Assembly (NCBI GenBank): GCA_003278095.1
Contig: QCHB01000009.1
Location: 30,319 to 94,318 of the forward strand
Source: SAR116 cluster bacterium AG-390-L20
GTDB taxonomy: Bacteria > Pseudomonadota > Alphaproteobacteria > Puniceispirillales > Marisalimonadaceae
Direction: 5' to 3'
DNA: 64,000 bases
Shown: positions 46,227 to 55,410 of the stretch, piece by piece
How the letters are laid out: every line of letters begins with the position of its first letter
Numbering within the stretch: the stretch's first letter is position 1
Made by a program: the position numbers and the translations under genes
Notes under the pieces: model-generated
Told to the model about the DNA's origin: nothing
Databases searched by the model: none
Seen by the model: only the letters and a program-made list of their open reading frames with translations

Positions 46227-46546
46227 TGGACTTGTTTATAGACATCATTACAGGCTTATGTTTTTTTATAGGTTCTTTATCTATTATAATTGGTGCGTGC
46301 GGTCTCATTAAACTACCAGATGTGTTTTCAAGAATTCACGCTGCGGGTATGATTGATACTGGTGGCACAGCTTTTTTTCTTCTAGGTATGATCTTACAAA
46401 CAGGCTGGTCTTTAATTACAGTTAAATTGATTTTAATAGGTGTTTTTATATTTTTTACTAGTCCGGTTACCAGTCACGTTACTGCTAATTTGGCTCGTAA
46501 AAAGAATTTAATGCCTGTAGGTAAGAAGATCGGAAAGCTTTTATGA
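46226..46546 (+). CDS. mnhG: Monovalent cation/H+ antiporter subunit G
   Basis: 106 residues, three membrane segments, with GLIKLPDVFSRIHAAG (residues about 29-44), the MrpG signature. It overlaps the next gene by four bases. Part of the small-subunit block E-F-G that opens this operon. Confidence 0.93.
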   Translation: MDLFIDIITGLCFFIGSLSIIIGACGLIKLPDVFSRIHAAGMIDTGGTAFFLLGMILQTGWSLITVKLILIGVFIFFTSPVTSHVTANLARKKNLMPVGKKIGKLL

Positions 46547-47115
46547 TATCTGAATTAATTATAAATGCATTTTTGGTCACTGTTATGCTTGCTATTGGCA
46601 TTGCACTACTCAGAACAAGAACTTTAATTTTTACTGTAGTTTTAACTAGTGCTTATTCGTTAGTTGCTGCGTTAATGTTCATAACTCTTGATGCTGTTGA
46701 TGTTGCCTTTACTGAAGCCTCTGTAGGAGCTGGAATTTCTACAATATTATTTTTAGCTGCTATGGCTTATCTACCAAAAGAGGAAGAAGAAAATATAAAT
46801 AGTCAAATTCTACCAGCTCTTACATGCATACTTCTGGGTGGAATTTTGATCTGGTGTAGTTATGACTTGCCTGAAATTGGACTATTGTCCTCTCCAGTAC
46901 ATCAACATATTGTTCCAGACTATATTTTAGGATCACGAGATGACATTGGTATTCCAAATATAGTTACGTCAGTGCTAGCAAGTTATAGAGGTTATGATAC
47001 TTTTGGTGAAACAATAGTTGTGTTTACAGCTGGTGTTGCAGTTTTAGTATTATTAAAGAATAACACGCAAACCAGTAAACAAAAAAACAAAAATTCTAAA
47101 AGAAAAGTTAGTTGA
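46543..47115 (+). CDS. MbhD/MbhE-like subunit (MrpA C-terminal part as separate gene)
   Basis: 190 residues with about five membrane segments. The first 80 residues (LLRTRTLIFTVVLTSAYSL, DVAFTEASVGAGISTI) match the MbhD/DUF4040 domain; residues about 145-180 (YRGYDTFGETIVVFTAGVAVL) match MbhE. In standard Mrp complexes these form the C-terminus of MrpA. Here they stand alone, and no long MrpA is present. The arrangement is like that of Mrp-type modules in membrane-bound hydrogenases. Confidence 0.88.
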   Translation: MISELIINAFLVTVMLAIGIALLRTRTLIFTVVLTSAYSLVAALMFITLDAVDVAFTEASVGAGISTILFLAAMAYLPKEEEENINSQILPALTCILLGGILIWCSYDLPEIGLLSSPVHQHIVPDYILGSRDDIGIPNIVTSVLASYRGYDTFGETIVVFTAGVAVLVLLKNNTQTSKQKNKNSKRKVS

Positions 47116-47116
47116 T

Positions 47117-47545
47117 ATGAATGAAAACCCAATCTTAAGAGTTTCTACAAAAATACTTTTTGCACCAATAATTTTATTTGGCTTATATGTACAATTTCAT
47201 GGAGATTTTGGTCCTGGTGGTGGTTTTCAGGCTGGGGTAATAGTTGCTAGTGCTTTTATACTTTATTCTATTGTATTTGGCGTTGATGAAGGCAACAAGC
47301 TTTTCCCATCAAATATTAATTTATTTTTATTAGCTCTAGGTGGCTTGCTATATGGTGGAGTTGGCATTGCTTCAATGTTACTTGGAGAGGAATTTTTATC
47401 GTATAACATTTTAGGATCTTCTCCACAATCAGGACAGCATATTGGTATTTTGTTAATTGAATTTGGTGTAGGTCTTACCGTATCAAATGTAATGATTGCT
47501 TTGTTCAATGCTTTCGTAAGTTTTAAATCAGGAAAAAATAAGTAA
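47117..47545 (+). CDS. mnhB: Na+/H+ antiporter subunit B
   Basis: 142 residues, four membrane segments, with LYVQFHGDFGPGGGFQAGVIVAS (first 20 or so residues after the N-terminus), the MrpB/MnhB signature, and GGVGIASMLLGEEFL. It starts two bases after the MbhDE-like gene and ends one base before the next. Confidence 0.94.
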   Translation: MNENPILRVSTKILFAPIILFGLYVQFHGDFGPGGGFQAGVIVASAFILYSIVFGVDEGNKLFPSNINLFLLALGGLLYGGVGIASMLLGEEFLSYNILGSSPQSGQHIGILLIEFGVGLTVSNVMIALFNAFVSFKSGKNK

Positions 47546-47546
47546 A

Positions 47547-47960
47547 ATGATATCTTCTACTATTGGCATTTGGAATTATTGGATTGTTTTCCTACTTATG
47601 ATGATAGGATTGTTTCTTGTTATTGGAAGAAAAAATTTTTTAAAGAAGATAGTAGGATTAACAATTTTTCAGACATCAGTTTTTCTTCTCTATATTACTT
47701 TTGGTAAAATTAAAGGTGGTACTCCTCCAATTCTAAATAATGCAATTGATACTGTTTATTCCAATCCACTTCCACATGTTTTAATACTTACAGCAATTGT
47801 TGTAGGAGTTGCAACTACTGCATTAGGTTTGTCATTGGTATTAAGAATAAATTCAGAATACGGTAGTATTGAAGAAGATGAGATATCTGCTCAGGATCTG
47901 GTTGATTATCATGACCAAATTGAAACAAGTAAAAAAATTGATACGAAATTTATACAATGA
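47547..47960 (+). CDS. mnhC: Na+/H+ antiporter subunit C (NuoK-like)
   Basis: 137 residues, three membrane segments. The sequence GLTIFQTSVFLLYITFGKIKGG and DPLPHVLILTAIVVGVA-type segment (here NPLPHVLILTAIVVGVATTA) is the MrpC/NuoK-like core. The C-terminal tail is acidic. It overlaps mnhD by four bases. Confidence 0.94.
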   Translation: MISSTIGIWNYWIVFLLMMIGLFLVIGRKNFLKKIVGLTIFQTSVFLLYITFGKIKGGTPPILNNAIDTVYSNPLPHVLILTAIVVGVATTALGLSLVLRINSEYGSIEEDEISAQDLVDYHDQIETSKKIDTKFIQ

Positions 47961-49450
47961 CAGATATTTTAATTAAAAATCTGCCTATATTAGTCGTTCT
48001 ATGTCCGTTAATGATGTCTCTGATAGTGGTATTAATACCAAATATTTTTTTAAGCTGGCTGCTGACTTTTGCTAGCACTTTTGTAGCTTTCATATTTTCA
48101 ATTTTATTATATCAAGAAGTCCAAATTCATTCGACTATTTCATACGCCTTAGGAAATTGGGCTCCCCCTCTAGGCATAGAGTATGTAATTGATAAAGTTT
48201 CAATATTCCCAATTATCATTATTACTTTGATTGGTTTTTTAACAACTATTTTTTCATCTAAAATGATGCCTGACGAAATTAATGAAACCTCAATTTCTAA
48301 AGTTTATAGTTTATGGCTTCTAGCAATTGCAGGGTTAATTGGATTAGTCACTACCGGAGATGCATTTAACCTTTTTGTGTTCTTAGAGATATCTTCTTTG
48401 GCTTCTGTTGCTTTGGTAGCAATGGGAGCGCAAAAGGATAAACAAGCTCTGGTAGCTGCTTATAATTATCTAATTATTGGTGCTGTAGGTGCCACACTTT
48501 ACGTAATAGGAGTTGGGTTGTTATATGGAATAACAGGAACTCTTAATATGGCAGATCTCTCAGAACGTGTTGTAGATCTAAAAAATAATAAAGCATTAAT
48601 AGCTGGATTTGGTTTTATGATAGTTGGAATTATGGTTAAAGCAGCTGTTTTTCCAATGCATATTTGGTTGCCAAGGGCATACGCTTATGCACCATCTGCC
48701 GTTTCTGTTTTACTAGCTGCCACTGCTACAAAGGCATCTTTATATATACTTGCTCGCATTTTATTTTCTGTTTTTGATATTGCAGATAATTTGATCATTA
48801 ACACACTCTCATATATAATTCTCCCTCTTTCAATAATAGCTATGTTTGCTGGTACAATAATGGCTGTCTATGAAAAAGATATTAAACGCCTTTTAGCGCA
48901 TTCTTCAGTTGCACAAATAGGTTATATAACATTGGCATTTGCAATCGGAACTAAGGCAAGTGTTGCTGCTGGTTTTATTCATATGTTTAATCACGCACTT
49001 ATTAAAGGCGCGCTATTCATGGCAATAACTTCAATTAGTTTTTATATCCAAAAAAGAGTAACTCTCAGTAACTTATCTGGTCTTGGAAGGGCTATGCCAA
49101 TAACTTTTTTTTGTTTTGTAATTTGCTCACTTAGCCTCGCAGGACTTCCGCTAACTGCTGGTTTTATTTCCAAGCTATACCTTATAAAAGCTTCTATAAG
49201 TGCAGATGGTTTATGGATAGCTATACTTATATTATTTAGTTCAGCATTGTCAGTTATTTATTTATGGAAAATGATTGAGGCTTTATGGTTACAACAACCA
49301 AGAAAAGAAATAATTATTAAGGAAAACCCTACAATTTATATCTCTTTGTTAATAATAACATTCTTAAATATTTATTTTGGTTTAGATGCTTCTTTTGTTG
49401 TAGATAGTAGTACTGAGGCAGCTGAAAAATTAGTAGGAGTGTCAAAATGA
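47957..49450 (+). CDS. mnhD: Proton antiporter-like subunit D
   Basis: 497 residues, about 14 membrane segments. Key charged residues of the NuoL/M/N-MrpA/D superfamily are kept: Glu in FLEISSLASVA and Lys in MVKAAVFPMHIWLP, with a further Lys in ATATKASLYIL and His in HMFNHALIKG. First of three such large subunits here. It overlaps the next gene by four bases. Confidence 0.93.
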   Translation: MTDILIKNLPILVVLCPLMMSLIVVLIPNIFLSWLLTFASTFVAFIFSILLYQEVQIHSTISYALGNWAPPLGIEYVIDKVSIFPIIIITLIGFLTTIFSSKMMPDEINETSISKVYSLWLLAIAGLIGLVTTGDAFNLFVFLEISSLASVALVAMGAQKDKQALVAAYNYLIIGAVGATLYVIGVGLLYGITGTLNMADLSERVVDLKNNKALIAGFGFMIVGIMVKAAVFPMHIWLPRAYAYAPSAVSVLLAATATKASLYILARILFSVFDIADNLIINTLSYIILPLSIIAMFAGTIMAVYEKDIKRLLAHSSVAQIGYITLAFAIGTKASVAAGFIHMFNHALIKGALFMAITSISFYIQKRVTLSNLSGLGRAMPITFFCFVICSLSLAGLPLTAGFISKLYLIKASISADGLWIAILILFSSALSVIYLWKMIEALWLQQPRKEIIIKENPTIYISLLIITFLNIYFGLDASFVVDSSTEAAEKLVGVSK

Positions 49451-50904
49451 TCTCCTTTGAAAATTTAATTTTAATTACACTTTTATCTCCTTTGCTAGTG
49501 TGTCTATTAACACCTTTGTTATCATCTAAACCTATCTTAAGAGATATTCTTGGTCCTTTAGGGGGTATAATAAGCTCTTGGGGGGCTATCCAATTGATGG
49601 CTTCTATTTTAAATGGAGAACAACCAAGGTTAGAATTGTTACAGATTGCTGAAGGGATCTCTATAAGTTTCGAAGTTACACCCTTAGGTGCAATATTTGG
49701 ACTTGTCGCTTCTGTGCTATGGATTTTTGCAGCAATATATTCTGTAGGTTACATGAGAGGAAATAAAGAAAAAAATCAAACAAGATTTTATATTTTTTAT
49801 GCTATGGCTGTTCATGCAGCTTTATGTATTGCCTATGCAGGCGATTTACTAACATTATTTATTTTCTATGAAGTACTAACATTTTCAACATATCCATTAG
49901 TTACCCATAAACAAAATGAAATGGCGCAGAAAGCTGGACGTCTTTACATGTCTATTCTAGTTGGTACGTCTGTTATTCTACTTCTTCCAGCAATAATTTG
50001 GGTTTGGGTAGTTACTGGATCTCTAGAAATGTCTCAAAATGGTGTTTTAGATGGAAAAATGAACCCTGATTACGCCCCATATTTACTAGCTATGTTTGTT
50101 TTTGGAATAGGTAAAGCCGCCTTAATGCCAATTCATAAATGGTTGCCTGCTGCAATGGTAGCACCTACCCCTGTGTCTGCTCTTTTACATGCTGTAGCAG
50201 TTGTAAAAGCTGGTGTTTTTACCATGTTATTAATATTGACAAATGTATTTGGAATTGATTTTTTGTCAAAAACAGGGGCATCTAACTGGTTAGTTTGGTT
50301 GGCCTCTTTTACACTACTTACAACAAGTATAATTGCAATTTATAAAGATGATATAAAAGCAAGATTAGCATATTCAACTATAAGTCAACTGTCATACATA
50401 ACATTAGGAGGAGCGCTAGCTTCCTCGATGGCCACTCAAGGGGCGACTTTACACATCATTACGCATGCAGCAGGTAAAATTACTTTATTCTTTGTAGCAG
50501 GTGCCATTTATGTTGGAGCAAAAATGTCTAAAATTTCTGAATTAAATGGTCATGGTAAATCAATGCCCTTAATCTTTTTAGCCTTTTTCGTAGGATCTTT
50601 GTCTATTATTGGTGTGCCTCCAATGGGAGGTTCATGGAGTAAGTTTTTTTTGATGCTAGGTGCAGCTGAAAGTGGATACATAACAGTAATTGCAGTTTTT
50701 TGTATTTCAACAATTCTTAATGCATATTATTTAATGGAAATTCCTGCCAGAGCTTTCTTTTTTAAAAAGGAAAGAGAAGTTAAAATAAAGATACCAATAT
50801 TAATAACAATACCTACATTAATAACGTGTTTTTTAACTATTTTACTTTTCTTTTTTATAGAACCATTTGAAAATTTAACTTCCATTATGGTGAGTAAATT
50901 ATGA
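49447..50904 (+). CDS. Second MrpA/D-like proton antiporter subunit
   Basis: 485 residues, about 14 membrane segments, of the same superfamily. Key residues: Glu in FIFYEVLTFSTYP, Lys in GIGKAALMPIHKWLP, Lys in VAVVKAGVFTML. It lies between subunit D and a small membrane protein, overlapping both by four bases. It is likely to contribute its own proton channel to the complex. Confidence 0.9.
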   Translation: MISFENLILITLLSPLLVCLLTPLLSSKPILRDILGPLGGIISSWGAIQLMASILNGEQPRLELLQIAEGISISFEVTPLGAIFGLVASVLWIFAAIYSVGYMRGNKEKNQTRFYIFYAMAVHAALCIAYAGDLLTLFIFYEVLTFSTYPLVTHKQNEMAQKAGRLYMSILVGTSVILLLPAIIWVWVVTGSLEMSQNGVLDGKMNPDYAPYLLAMFVFGIGKAALMPIHKWLPAAMVAPTPVSALLHAVAVVKAGVFTMLLILTNVFGIDFLSKTGASNWLVWLASFTLLTTSIIAIYKDDIKARLAYSTISQLSYITLGGALASSMATQGATLHIITHAAGKITLFFVAGAIYVGAKMSKISELNGHGKSMPLIFLAFFVGSLSIIGVPPMGGSWSKFFLMLGAAESGYITVIAVFCISTILNAYYLMEIPARAFFFKKEREVKIKIPILITIPTLITCFLTILLFFFIEPFENLTSIMVSKL

Positions 50905-51128
50905 AGGCTTTAATTAAAAAATTTGGAAAAATAAATTCCAGTGTTTTATTATTATGTATTATATTTTTAGTTTTAGAGCTAATTGGCCATAGACATGGTG
51001 AGACATCAATAGAAGATTTCACATTTTTCCCGGCTTTTTTTGGTTTTTTATCATGCATAATAATCTTTAAAATCGGTGTGAGCTTGAGGTCGTTTTTAAT
51101 GAAAGATGAGGATTATTATGATAAGTAA
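50901..51128 (+). CDS. Small membrane protein of the Mrp-type operon
   Basis: 75 residues, two membrane segments (about 12-30 and 44-66), charged C-terminus. No family recognised. It overlaps the gene before by four bases and the gene after by 11, so it is clearly a member of the operon and probably a subunit. Confidence 0.75.
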   Translation: MKALIKKFGKINSSVLLLCIIFLVLELIGHRHGETSIEDFTFFPAFFGFLSCIIIFKIGVSLRSFLMKDEDYYDK

Positions 51129-52818
51129 TTTTCCTCCAGGATTTATAATGATTATTGGGGCATTATTGATCCCTTTTTTACCTCATATAATCAGACAAAT
51201 TTATATGATGATATTAGTCTTAATTTCTGCATATTCATTAACCCTTGGATTTGGGATCCATTCCACTATAAATGTAATGGGTTTTGATTTTATTTTGTTT
51301 CAATCAGATTCACTTACACTACCATTTGCTATAATTTTTCATATAGCAGCAGCACTTAACGTGATATATGGTGCCCATGAAAAACAATGGAAACAACACG
51401 TTTCTATTATGAGCTATAGTGGCGCAGCAATAGCAGCAGTGCACGCAGGAGACTTGTTTACACTGTTTGTCTGGTGGGAAGCAACAGCTTTTACATCTGT
51501 TTTTTTAATTTTAGCTGGTAATACTTATAGATCTTACCGATCAGCATTTAGATATATATTAATTCAAGTTACATCCGGTATGTTTTTACTTGCTGGAGCT
51601 ATTATATTGCTAATTAACGATGGAAGTGCGCTACTCACCAAATTTGATATTAACTCTTTATACGGACAATTGATTTTTATTGCTTTTGGAATAAAAGCAG
51701 CATTTCCACTTTTAAATGGTTGGTTACAGGATTCTTATCCTGAGGCATCTGAAATAGGTACAGTTGCCCTTTCCACTTTTACAACTAAGTTAGCAATTTT
51801 TTGTTTTGCAAAATGTTTTGCAGGAACTGAGCTTTTAATTGTAATAGGCGCTATTATGACTTTTTATCCGATATTCTTTGCTGTAATCGAAAATGATTTA
51901 AGAAGAGTATTAACATATAGCCTAAACAACCAACTCGGTTTTATGATAGTTGCAATTGGAATAGGAACTGAATTAGCAATAAACGGTGCTGTGGCGCACG
52001 CTTTTGCACATATATTATATAAAGGACTTCTTTTTATGGGTATGGGAGCAGTTCTTTACAGGGTAGGTACATGTAAAGCTTCAGAGCTAGGGGGATTATT
52101 TAGATATATGCCAATAACCGCGGTATGCACTATAATAGGAGCAATTTCCATATCTGCTTTTCCTTTGTTCAGTGGCTTTGTTGCAAAGTCTTTAATAATG
52201 TCTGCACTTGGAAAAGAAGGTTTGGTTTTAGTTTACTTTATGCTTCTTTTTGCTTCTGCAGGAGTACTACACCACTCTGGAATTAAAATACCATTTTTTG
52301 CTTTTTTTGCTCACGAAAGTGGTATTAAAACTAAAGAAGCACCTCTTAATATGATTATTGCAATGATAATAGCTTCTGCATTGTGCATTTTAATAGGAAT
52401 ATTTCCTTCCACTTTTTATCAAATTTTACCATATGAAATTAATTATCAGCCATATGATTTCAGTCATGTTGTAGGACAGTTGCAACTCCTAACGTTTGCG
52501 GCTTTTGCTTTCATATGTTTATGGCATTTCAAAATATATCCACCAGAGTTAAACTCTACAGTTTTAAATAGTGACTGGGTTTATAGAAAAATGATACCTG
52601 GAGTGTTAATACCACTGTTAAAATTAGTAGAGAGAATGAACCAAAAGTTTGAGGAAGTTATAATGATTTCATTTTCAAGAACAAAAATTTTTTTATCAAA
52701 TACTATGTTAAAAAATAAAGTTTTTGACAGAGAAGTTGGTTCAGATACATTAATCGTTATTCAAATATTTACTGTTTTCTTAATTTTAATTTTTATAGGT
52801 CAGTTTTTTTATAAATAA
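51118..52818 (+). CDS. Third MrpA/D-like proton antiporter subunit
   Basis: 566 residues, about 14-15 membrane segments. Glu in WWEATAFTSVFLI and Lys in FGIKAAFPLLNGWLQD are kept, as is Lys in TTKLAIF. The C-terminal part is longer than in the other two, with a region of about 60 residues before a last membrane segment. The start at 51118 has a GAGG box that lies inside the previous gene; a start 12 bases earlier overlaps it. Last gene of the operon. Confidence 0.9.
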   Translation: MISNFPPGFIMIIGALLIPFLPHIIRQIYMMILVLISAYSLTLGFGIHSTINVMGFDFILFQSDSLTLPFAIIFHIAAALNVIYGAHEKQWKQHVSIMSYSGAAIAAVHAGDLFTLFVWWEATAFTSVFLILAGNTYRSYRSAFRYILIQVTSGMFLLAGAIILLINDGSALLTKFDINSLYGQLIFIAFGIKAAFPLLNGWLQDSYPEASEIGTVALSTFTTKLAIFCFAKCFAGTELLIVIGAIMTFYPIFFAVIENDLRRVLTYSLNNQLGFMIVAIGIGTELAINGAVAHAFAHILYKGLLFMGMGAVLYRVGTCKASELGGLFRYMPITAVCTIIGAISISAFPLFSGFVAKSLIMSALGKEGLVLVYFMLLFASAGVLHHSGIKIPFFAFFAHESGIKTKEAPLNMIIAMIIASALCILIGIFPSTFYQILPYEINYQPYDFSHVVGQLQLLTFAAFAFICLWHFKIYPPELNSTVLNSDWVYRKMIPGVLIPLLKLVERMNQKFEEVIMISFSRTKIFLSNTMLKNKVFDREVGSDTLIVIQIFTVFLILIFIGQFFYK

Positions 52819-52940
52819 TAATTAAATTAATCTTCAATTTAGCGTTCTATTTAATTATAATTCTCTCTAGATTAAATTTTTATAATTGAGTAATAAAATA
52901 GTTAATTATTTGTTTTGTTAAATAAACAAAAGGAAATTAA

Positions 52941-53072
52941 ATGAAAAAAAATAAAAGAGATTTACCTGCTGGCGTTCCAGAGGAAAATGTATATGAAAAC
53001 ACCCATATTTTACTGTATGTTTTCTATGCCATTGCTGTAGCCAGTGTAGTTTTATTACTGGTAAATCAATAA
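52941..53072 (+). CDS. Single-span membrane peptide, 43 residues
   Basis: Too short for usual gene lists but well supported: AAGGAAATTAA ribosome site before the ATG, a soluble basic N-terminus (KKNKRDLPAGVPEENVYENT) and one membrane segment (about 22-40). The TAA is followed at once by the TTG of the SufU-like gene, so the two are coupled. Function unknown; it may anchor something. Confidence 0.65.
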   Translation: MKKNKRDLPAGVPEENVYENTHILLYVFYAIAVASVVLLLVNQ

Positions 53073-53492
53073 TTGAACGACCTATCAATATATCAAGAAA
53101 AAATATTAAGTCTTGCTGCTGAAAATAAAAAAAGTAATGCAATAGAGGATTATAATCGATCATTTGAAGTCAAAAATCCTATGTGCGGTGATGAGGTTAA
53201 AGTACGTTTAAAACTTATAAATAACCAAATAGAAGACATATCAGCCATTGTTAGAGGATGTGCTCTTTGTGAGGCATCTGCAGGATTGGTTGTGAAGTTA
53301 TTCAAAAATAAAGAAATGCCAAGCGAAAAACTAACAGAAGAATTTTTGAGTTGGCTAAATAGTTCTGATCAAGAAATGCCAAAAACACTACCAATAGAGA
53401 TGGATATTTTTAAACCTATTAAAGAGATTAAAAACAGACATAAATGTATAACAATGCCTTTTGAGGCTACTGTAAAATCAGTAAAAAGATAA
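53073..53492 (+). CDS. sufU: SufU/IscU-like Fe-S cluster scaffold
   Basis: 139 residues, NifU N-terminal domain type. The three cluster or zinc Cys residues are present: C38 in NPMCGDEV with D40, C63 or C66 in GCALCEASAG, and C125 in HKCITMPFEA. The 18-21 residue insertion before the last Cys is SufU-like. Start is TTG directly after the preceding peptide. No other suf or isc gene is near, so it stands apart from the usual operon. Confidence 0.87.
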   Translation: MNDLSIYQEKILSLAAENKKSNAIEDYNRSFEVKNPMCGDEVKVRLKLINNQIEDISAIVRGCALCEASAGLVVKLFKNKEMPSEKLTEEFLSWLNSSDQEMPKTLPIEMDIFKPIKEIKNRHKCITMPFEATVKSVKR

Positions 53493-53499
53493 ATAGAAT

Positions 53500-53598
53500 T
53501 TAGTCAGGTGAGACTGAATGTTTTCCAAACCATATTATAGCTCCGACTAAAACAATTGGATATAATATTAATAATATAACACCTACATCTGTATTCAT
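53500..53598 (-). CDS. Small membrane peptide, 32 residues
   Basis: Minus-strand ORF with an AAGG box nine bases before its ATG. It starts MNTDVGVILLILYPIVLVG and ends FGKHSVSPD, giving one membrane helix and a short polar tail. Its ribosome site and helix suggest a real peptide, but no family was recognised. It could be a small accessory subunit of a respiratory complex. Confidence 0.5.
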   Translation of the reverse strand: MNTDVGVILLILYPIVLVGAIIWFGKHSVSPD

Positions 53599-53616
53599 TT
53601 AATAAGCCTTTATAAT

Positions 53617-53644
53617 TTGAATTGTTGTACTATATTAATAATAT
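53617..53644 (+). promoter_or_regulatory. Candidate promoter of ETF-QO
   Basis: TTGAAT and TAATAT are 16 bases apart, 66 bases before the ATG. The region is very AT-rich, so confidence is low. Confidence 0.3.
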
Positions 53645-53710
53645 ATTATGTAGAAATAACAACTATTAATATTTAATATTAAATCAATTATAAATCTGAA
53701 GGCCTTATTA

Positions 53711-55336
53711 ATGAATAATAGAGAAGTAATGGAATATGATGTAGTTATAGTAGGAGCAGGTCCATCTGGACTAAGTGCAGCCATTAAACTCAAACAGTTA
53801 AGCAAGGAAAACAATAAAGATTTAACAGTTTGCGTTATTGAAAAAGGTTCAGAAGTTGGCGCTCATATTGTATCGGGTGCAGTAATTGAAACAAAAGCTC
53901 TAGACGAACTTATACCTGATTGGCAAACAAAAAACTCTCCTCTTAAAATAAAAGCTACTAACGATAAATTTTTATACCTAACAAAGACAAAATCATATAA
54001 GTTACCTACACCTCCGCAGATGCATAATAAAGGTAATTATATTATTAGTTTAAGCGACTTTACAAAGTGGTTGGCTGAACAAGCAGAAGCTCTTGAAGTT
54101 GAGATTTATCCAGGTTTTTCAGCATCGGAGATTTTGTTCAACGAACAAGATAAAGTAATTGGTGTTGCCACTTGTGATATGGGTAGATTAAAGGATGGAA
54201 CGGAAGGTCCTAACTTTGAACAAGGTATAGAGTTACATGCCACACAAACAATATTCTCTGAGGGGTGTAGAGGGCATTTAGGAAAAATTTTAATGAAAAA
54301 ATTTGACCTTAATAAAGATAATTCGCCTCAAACTTATGGAATTGGAATAAAAGAACTTTGGGAAGTTTCACCAGAGAATAGTAAACCTGGAAGTATTGTG
54401 CACACAACTGGGTGGCCTTTAAAAACAGACACTTATGGAGGTTCCTTTCTATATCATTTAGATAATAACAAAGTGTCAATTGGTTTTGTAATTGGCTTAG
54501 ATTACAAAAATCCTTATCTATCTCCATATATGGAATTTCAACGTTTTAAGCATCATCCTGAAATAAAAAAAATCCTTGAGGGTGGAAGAAGAATAAATTA
54601 CGGGGCAAGAGCTCTTAATGAAGGTGGTATTCAATCTTTACCAAAATTAACTTTTCCAGGGGGGATGTTAACTGGATGTGAAGCTGGATTTCTTAATGTT
54701 CCTAAAATAAAAGGAACTCACCTTGCTATGAAATCTGGAATGATTGCCGCTGATGCAATATTTGAAAATATTGGAAAAAAAGAGGAAGTAGACAGTTACC
54801 AAAGCTTAATTAAAAAAAGTTGGTTATGGTCAGAATTATATAGTGTAAGAAATATCAGACCGTCATTTAAGTGGGGTTTCTGGAAGGCGATAGTCTATAG
54901 TGCTATAGACACATATATATTTAGAGGTAAAGCTCCTTGGACTTTAGATCATCATGGAACAGATCATCAAAGTCTTGAGAATAAAAACAAACATGAACAA
55001 ATCAATTATCCAAAACCTGATAATATTATTAGTTTTGATAGATTAACCAATGTATCTTTTTCAGGAACTAACCACGAAGAAAATCAACCATGTCATCTAA
55101 CTCTCAAAAATGAAGAGGTCCCCATAAACATAAACCTAGAACTTTATGACAACCCTGAGACAAGATATTGTCCAGCGGGCGTATATGAAATTGTTATGAG
55201 TAACAATAAACCTAAATTACAGATTAATGCTCAAAATTGTGTTCACTGCAAGACTTGTGATATTAAAGACCCAACTCAAAATATTAATTGGATCACCCCT
55301 CAGGGTGGTGGCGGACCTAATTACCAAGGTATGTAA
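53711..55336 (+). CDS. Electron transfer flavoprotein-ubiquinone oxidoreductase
   Basis: ETF-QO, 541 residues, passing electrons from ETF (fed by acyl-CoA and dimethylglycine-type dehydrogenases) to ubiquinone at the membrane. Seen: FAD motif VVIVGAGPSGLSAAI, ETF-QO-type GAHIVSGAVIETKAL, and the C-terminal 4Fe-4S domain with RYCPAGVYE and NCVHCKTCDIKDP. Length is normal. An AAGG box precedes the ATG. The ETF genes are not in the window. Confidence 0.96.
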   Translation: MNNREVMEYDVVIVGAGPSGLSAAIKLKQLSKENNKDLTVCVIEKGSEVGAHIVSGAVIETKALDELIPDWQTKNSPLKIKATNDKFLYLTKTKSYKLPTPPQMHNKGNYIISLSDFTKWLAEQAEALEVEIYPGFSASEILFNEQDKVIGVATCDMGRLKDGTEGPNFEQGIELHATQTIFSEGCRGHLGKILMKKFDLNKDNSPQTYGIGIKELWEVSPENSKPGSIVHTTGWPLKTDTYGGSFLYHLDNNKVSIGFVIGLDYKNPYLSPYMEFQRFKHHPEIKKILEGGRRINYGARALNEGGIQSLPKLTFPGGMLTGCEAGFLNVPKIKGTHLAMKSGMIAADAIFENIGKKEEVDSYQSLIKKSWLWSELYSVRNIRPSFKWGFWKAIVYSAIDTYIFRGKAPWTLDHHGTDHQSLENKNKHEQINYPKPDNIISFDRLTNVSFSGTNHEENQPCHLTLKNEEVPININLELYDNPETRYCPAGVYEIVMSNNKPKLQINAQNCVHCKTCDIKDPTQNINWITPQGGGGPNYQGM

Positions 55337-55410
55337 TTTTGTCAAAATTATTTTATTAGACATAAATAAGCACTTTAAGTTAACATGATAAGTAATTCGG
55401 GGTGTTTAGT

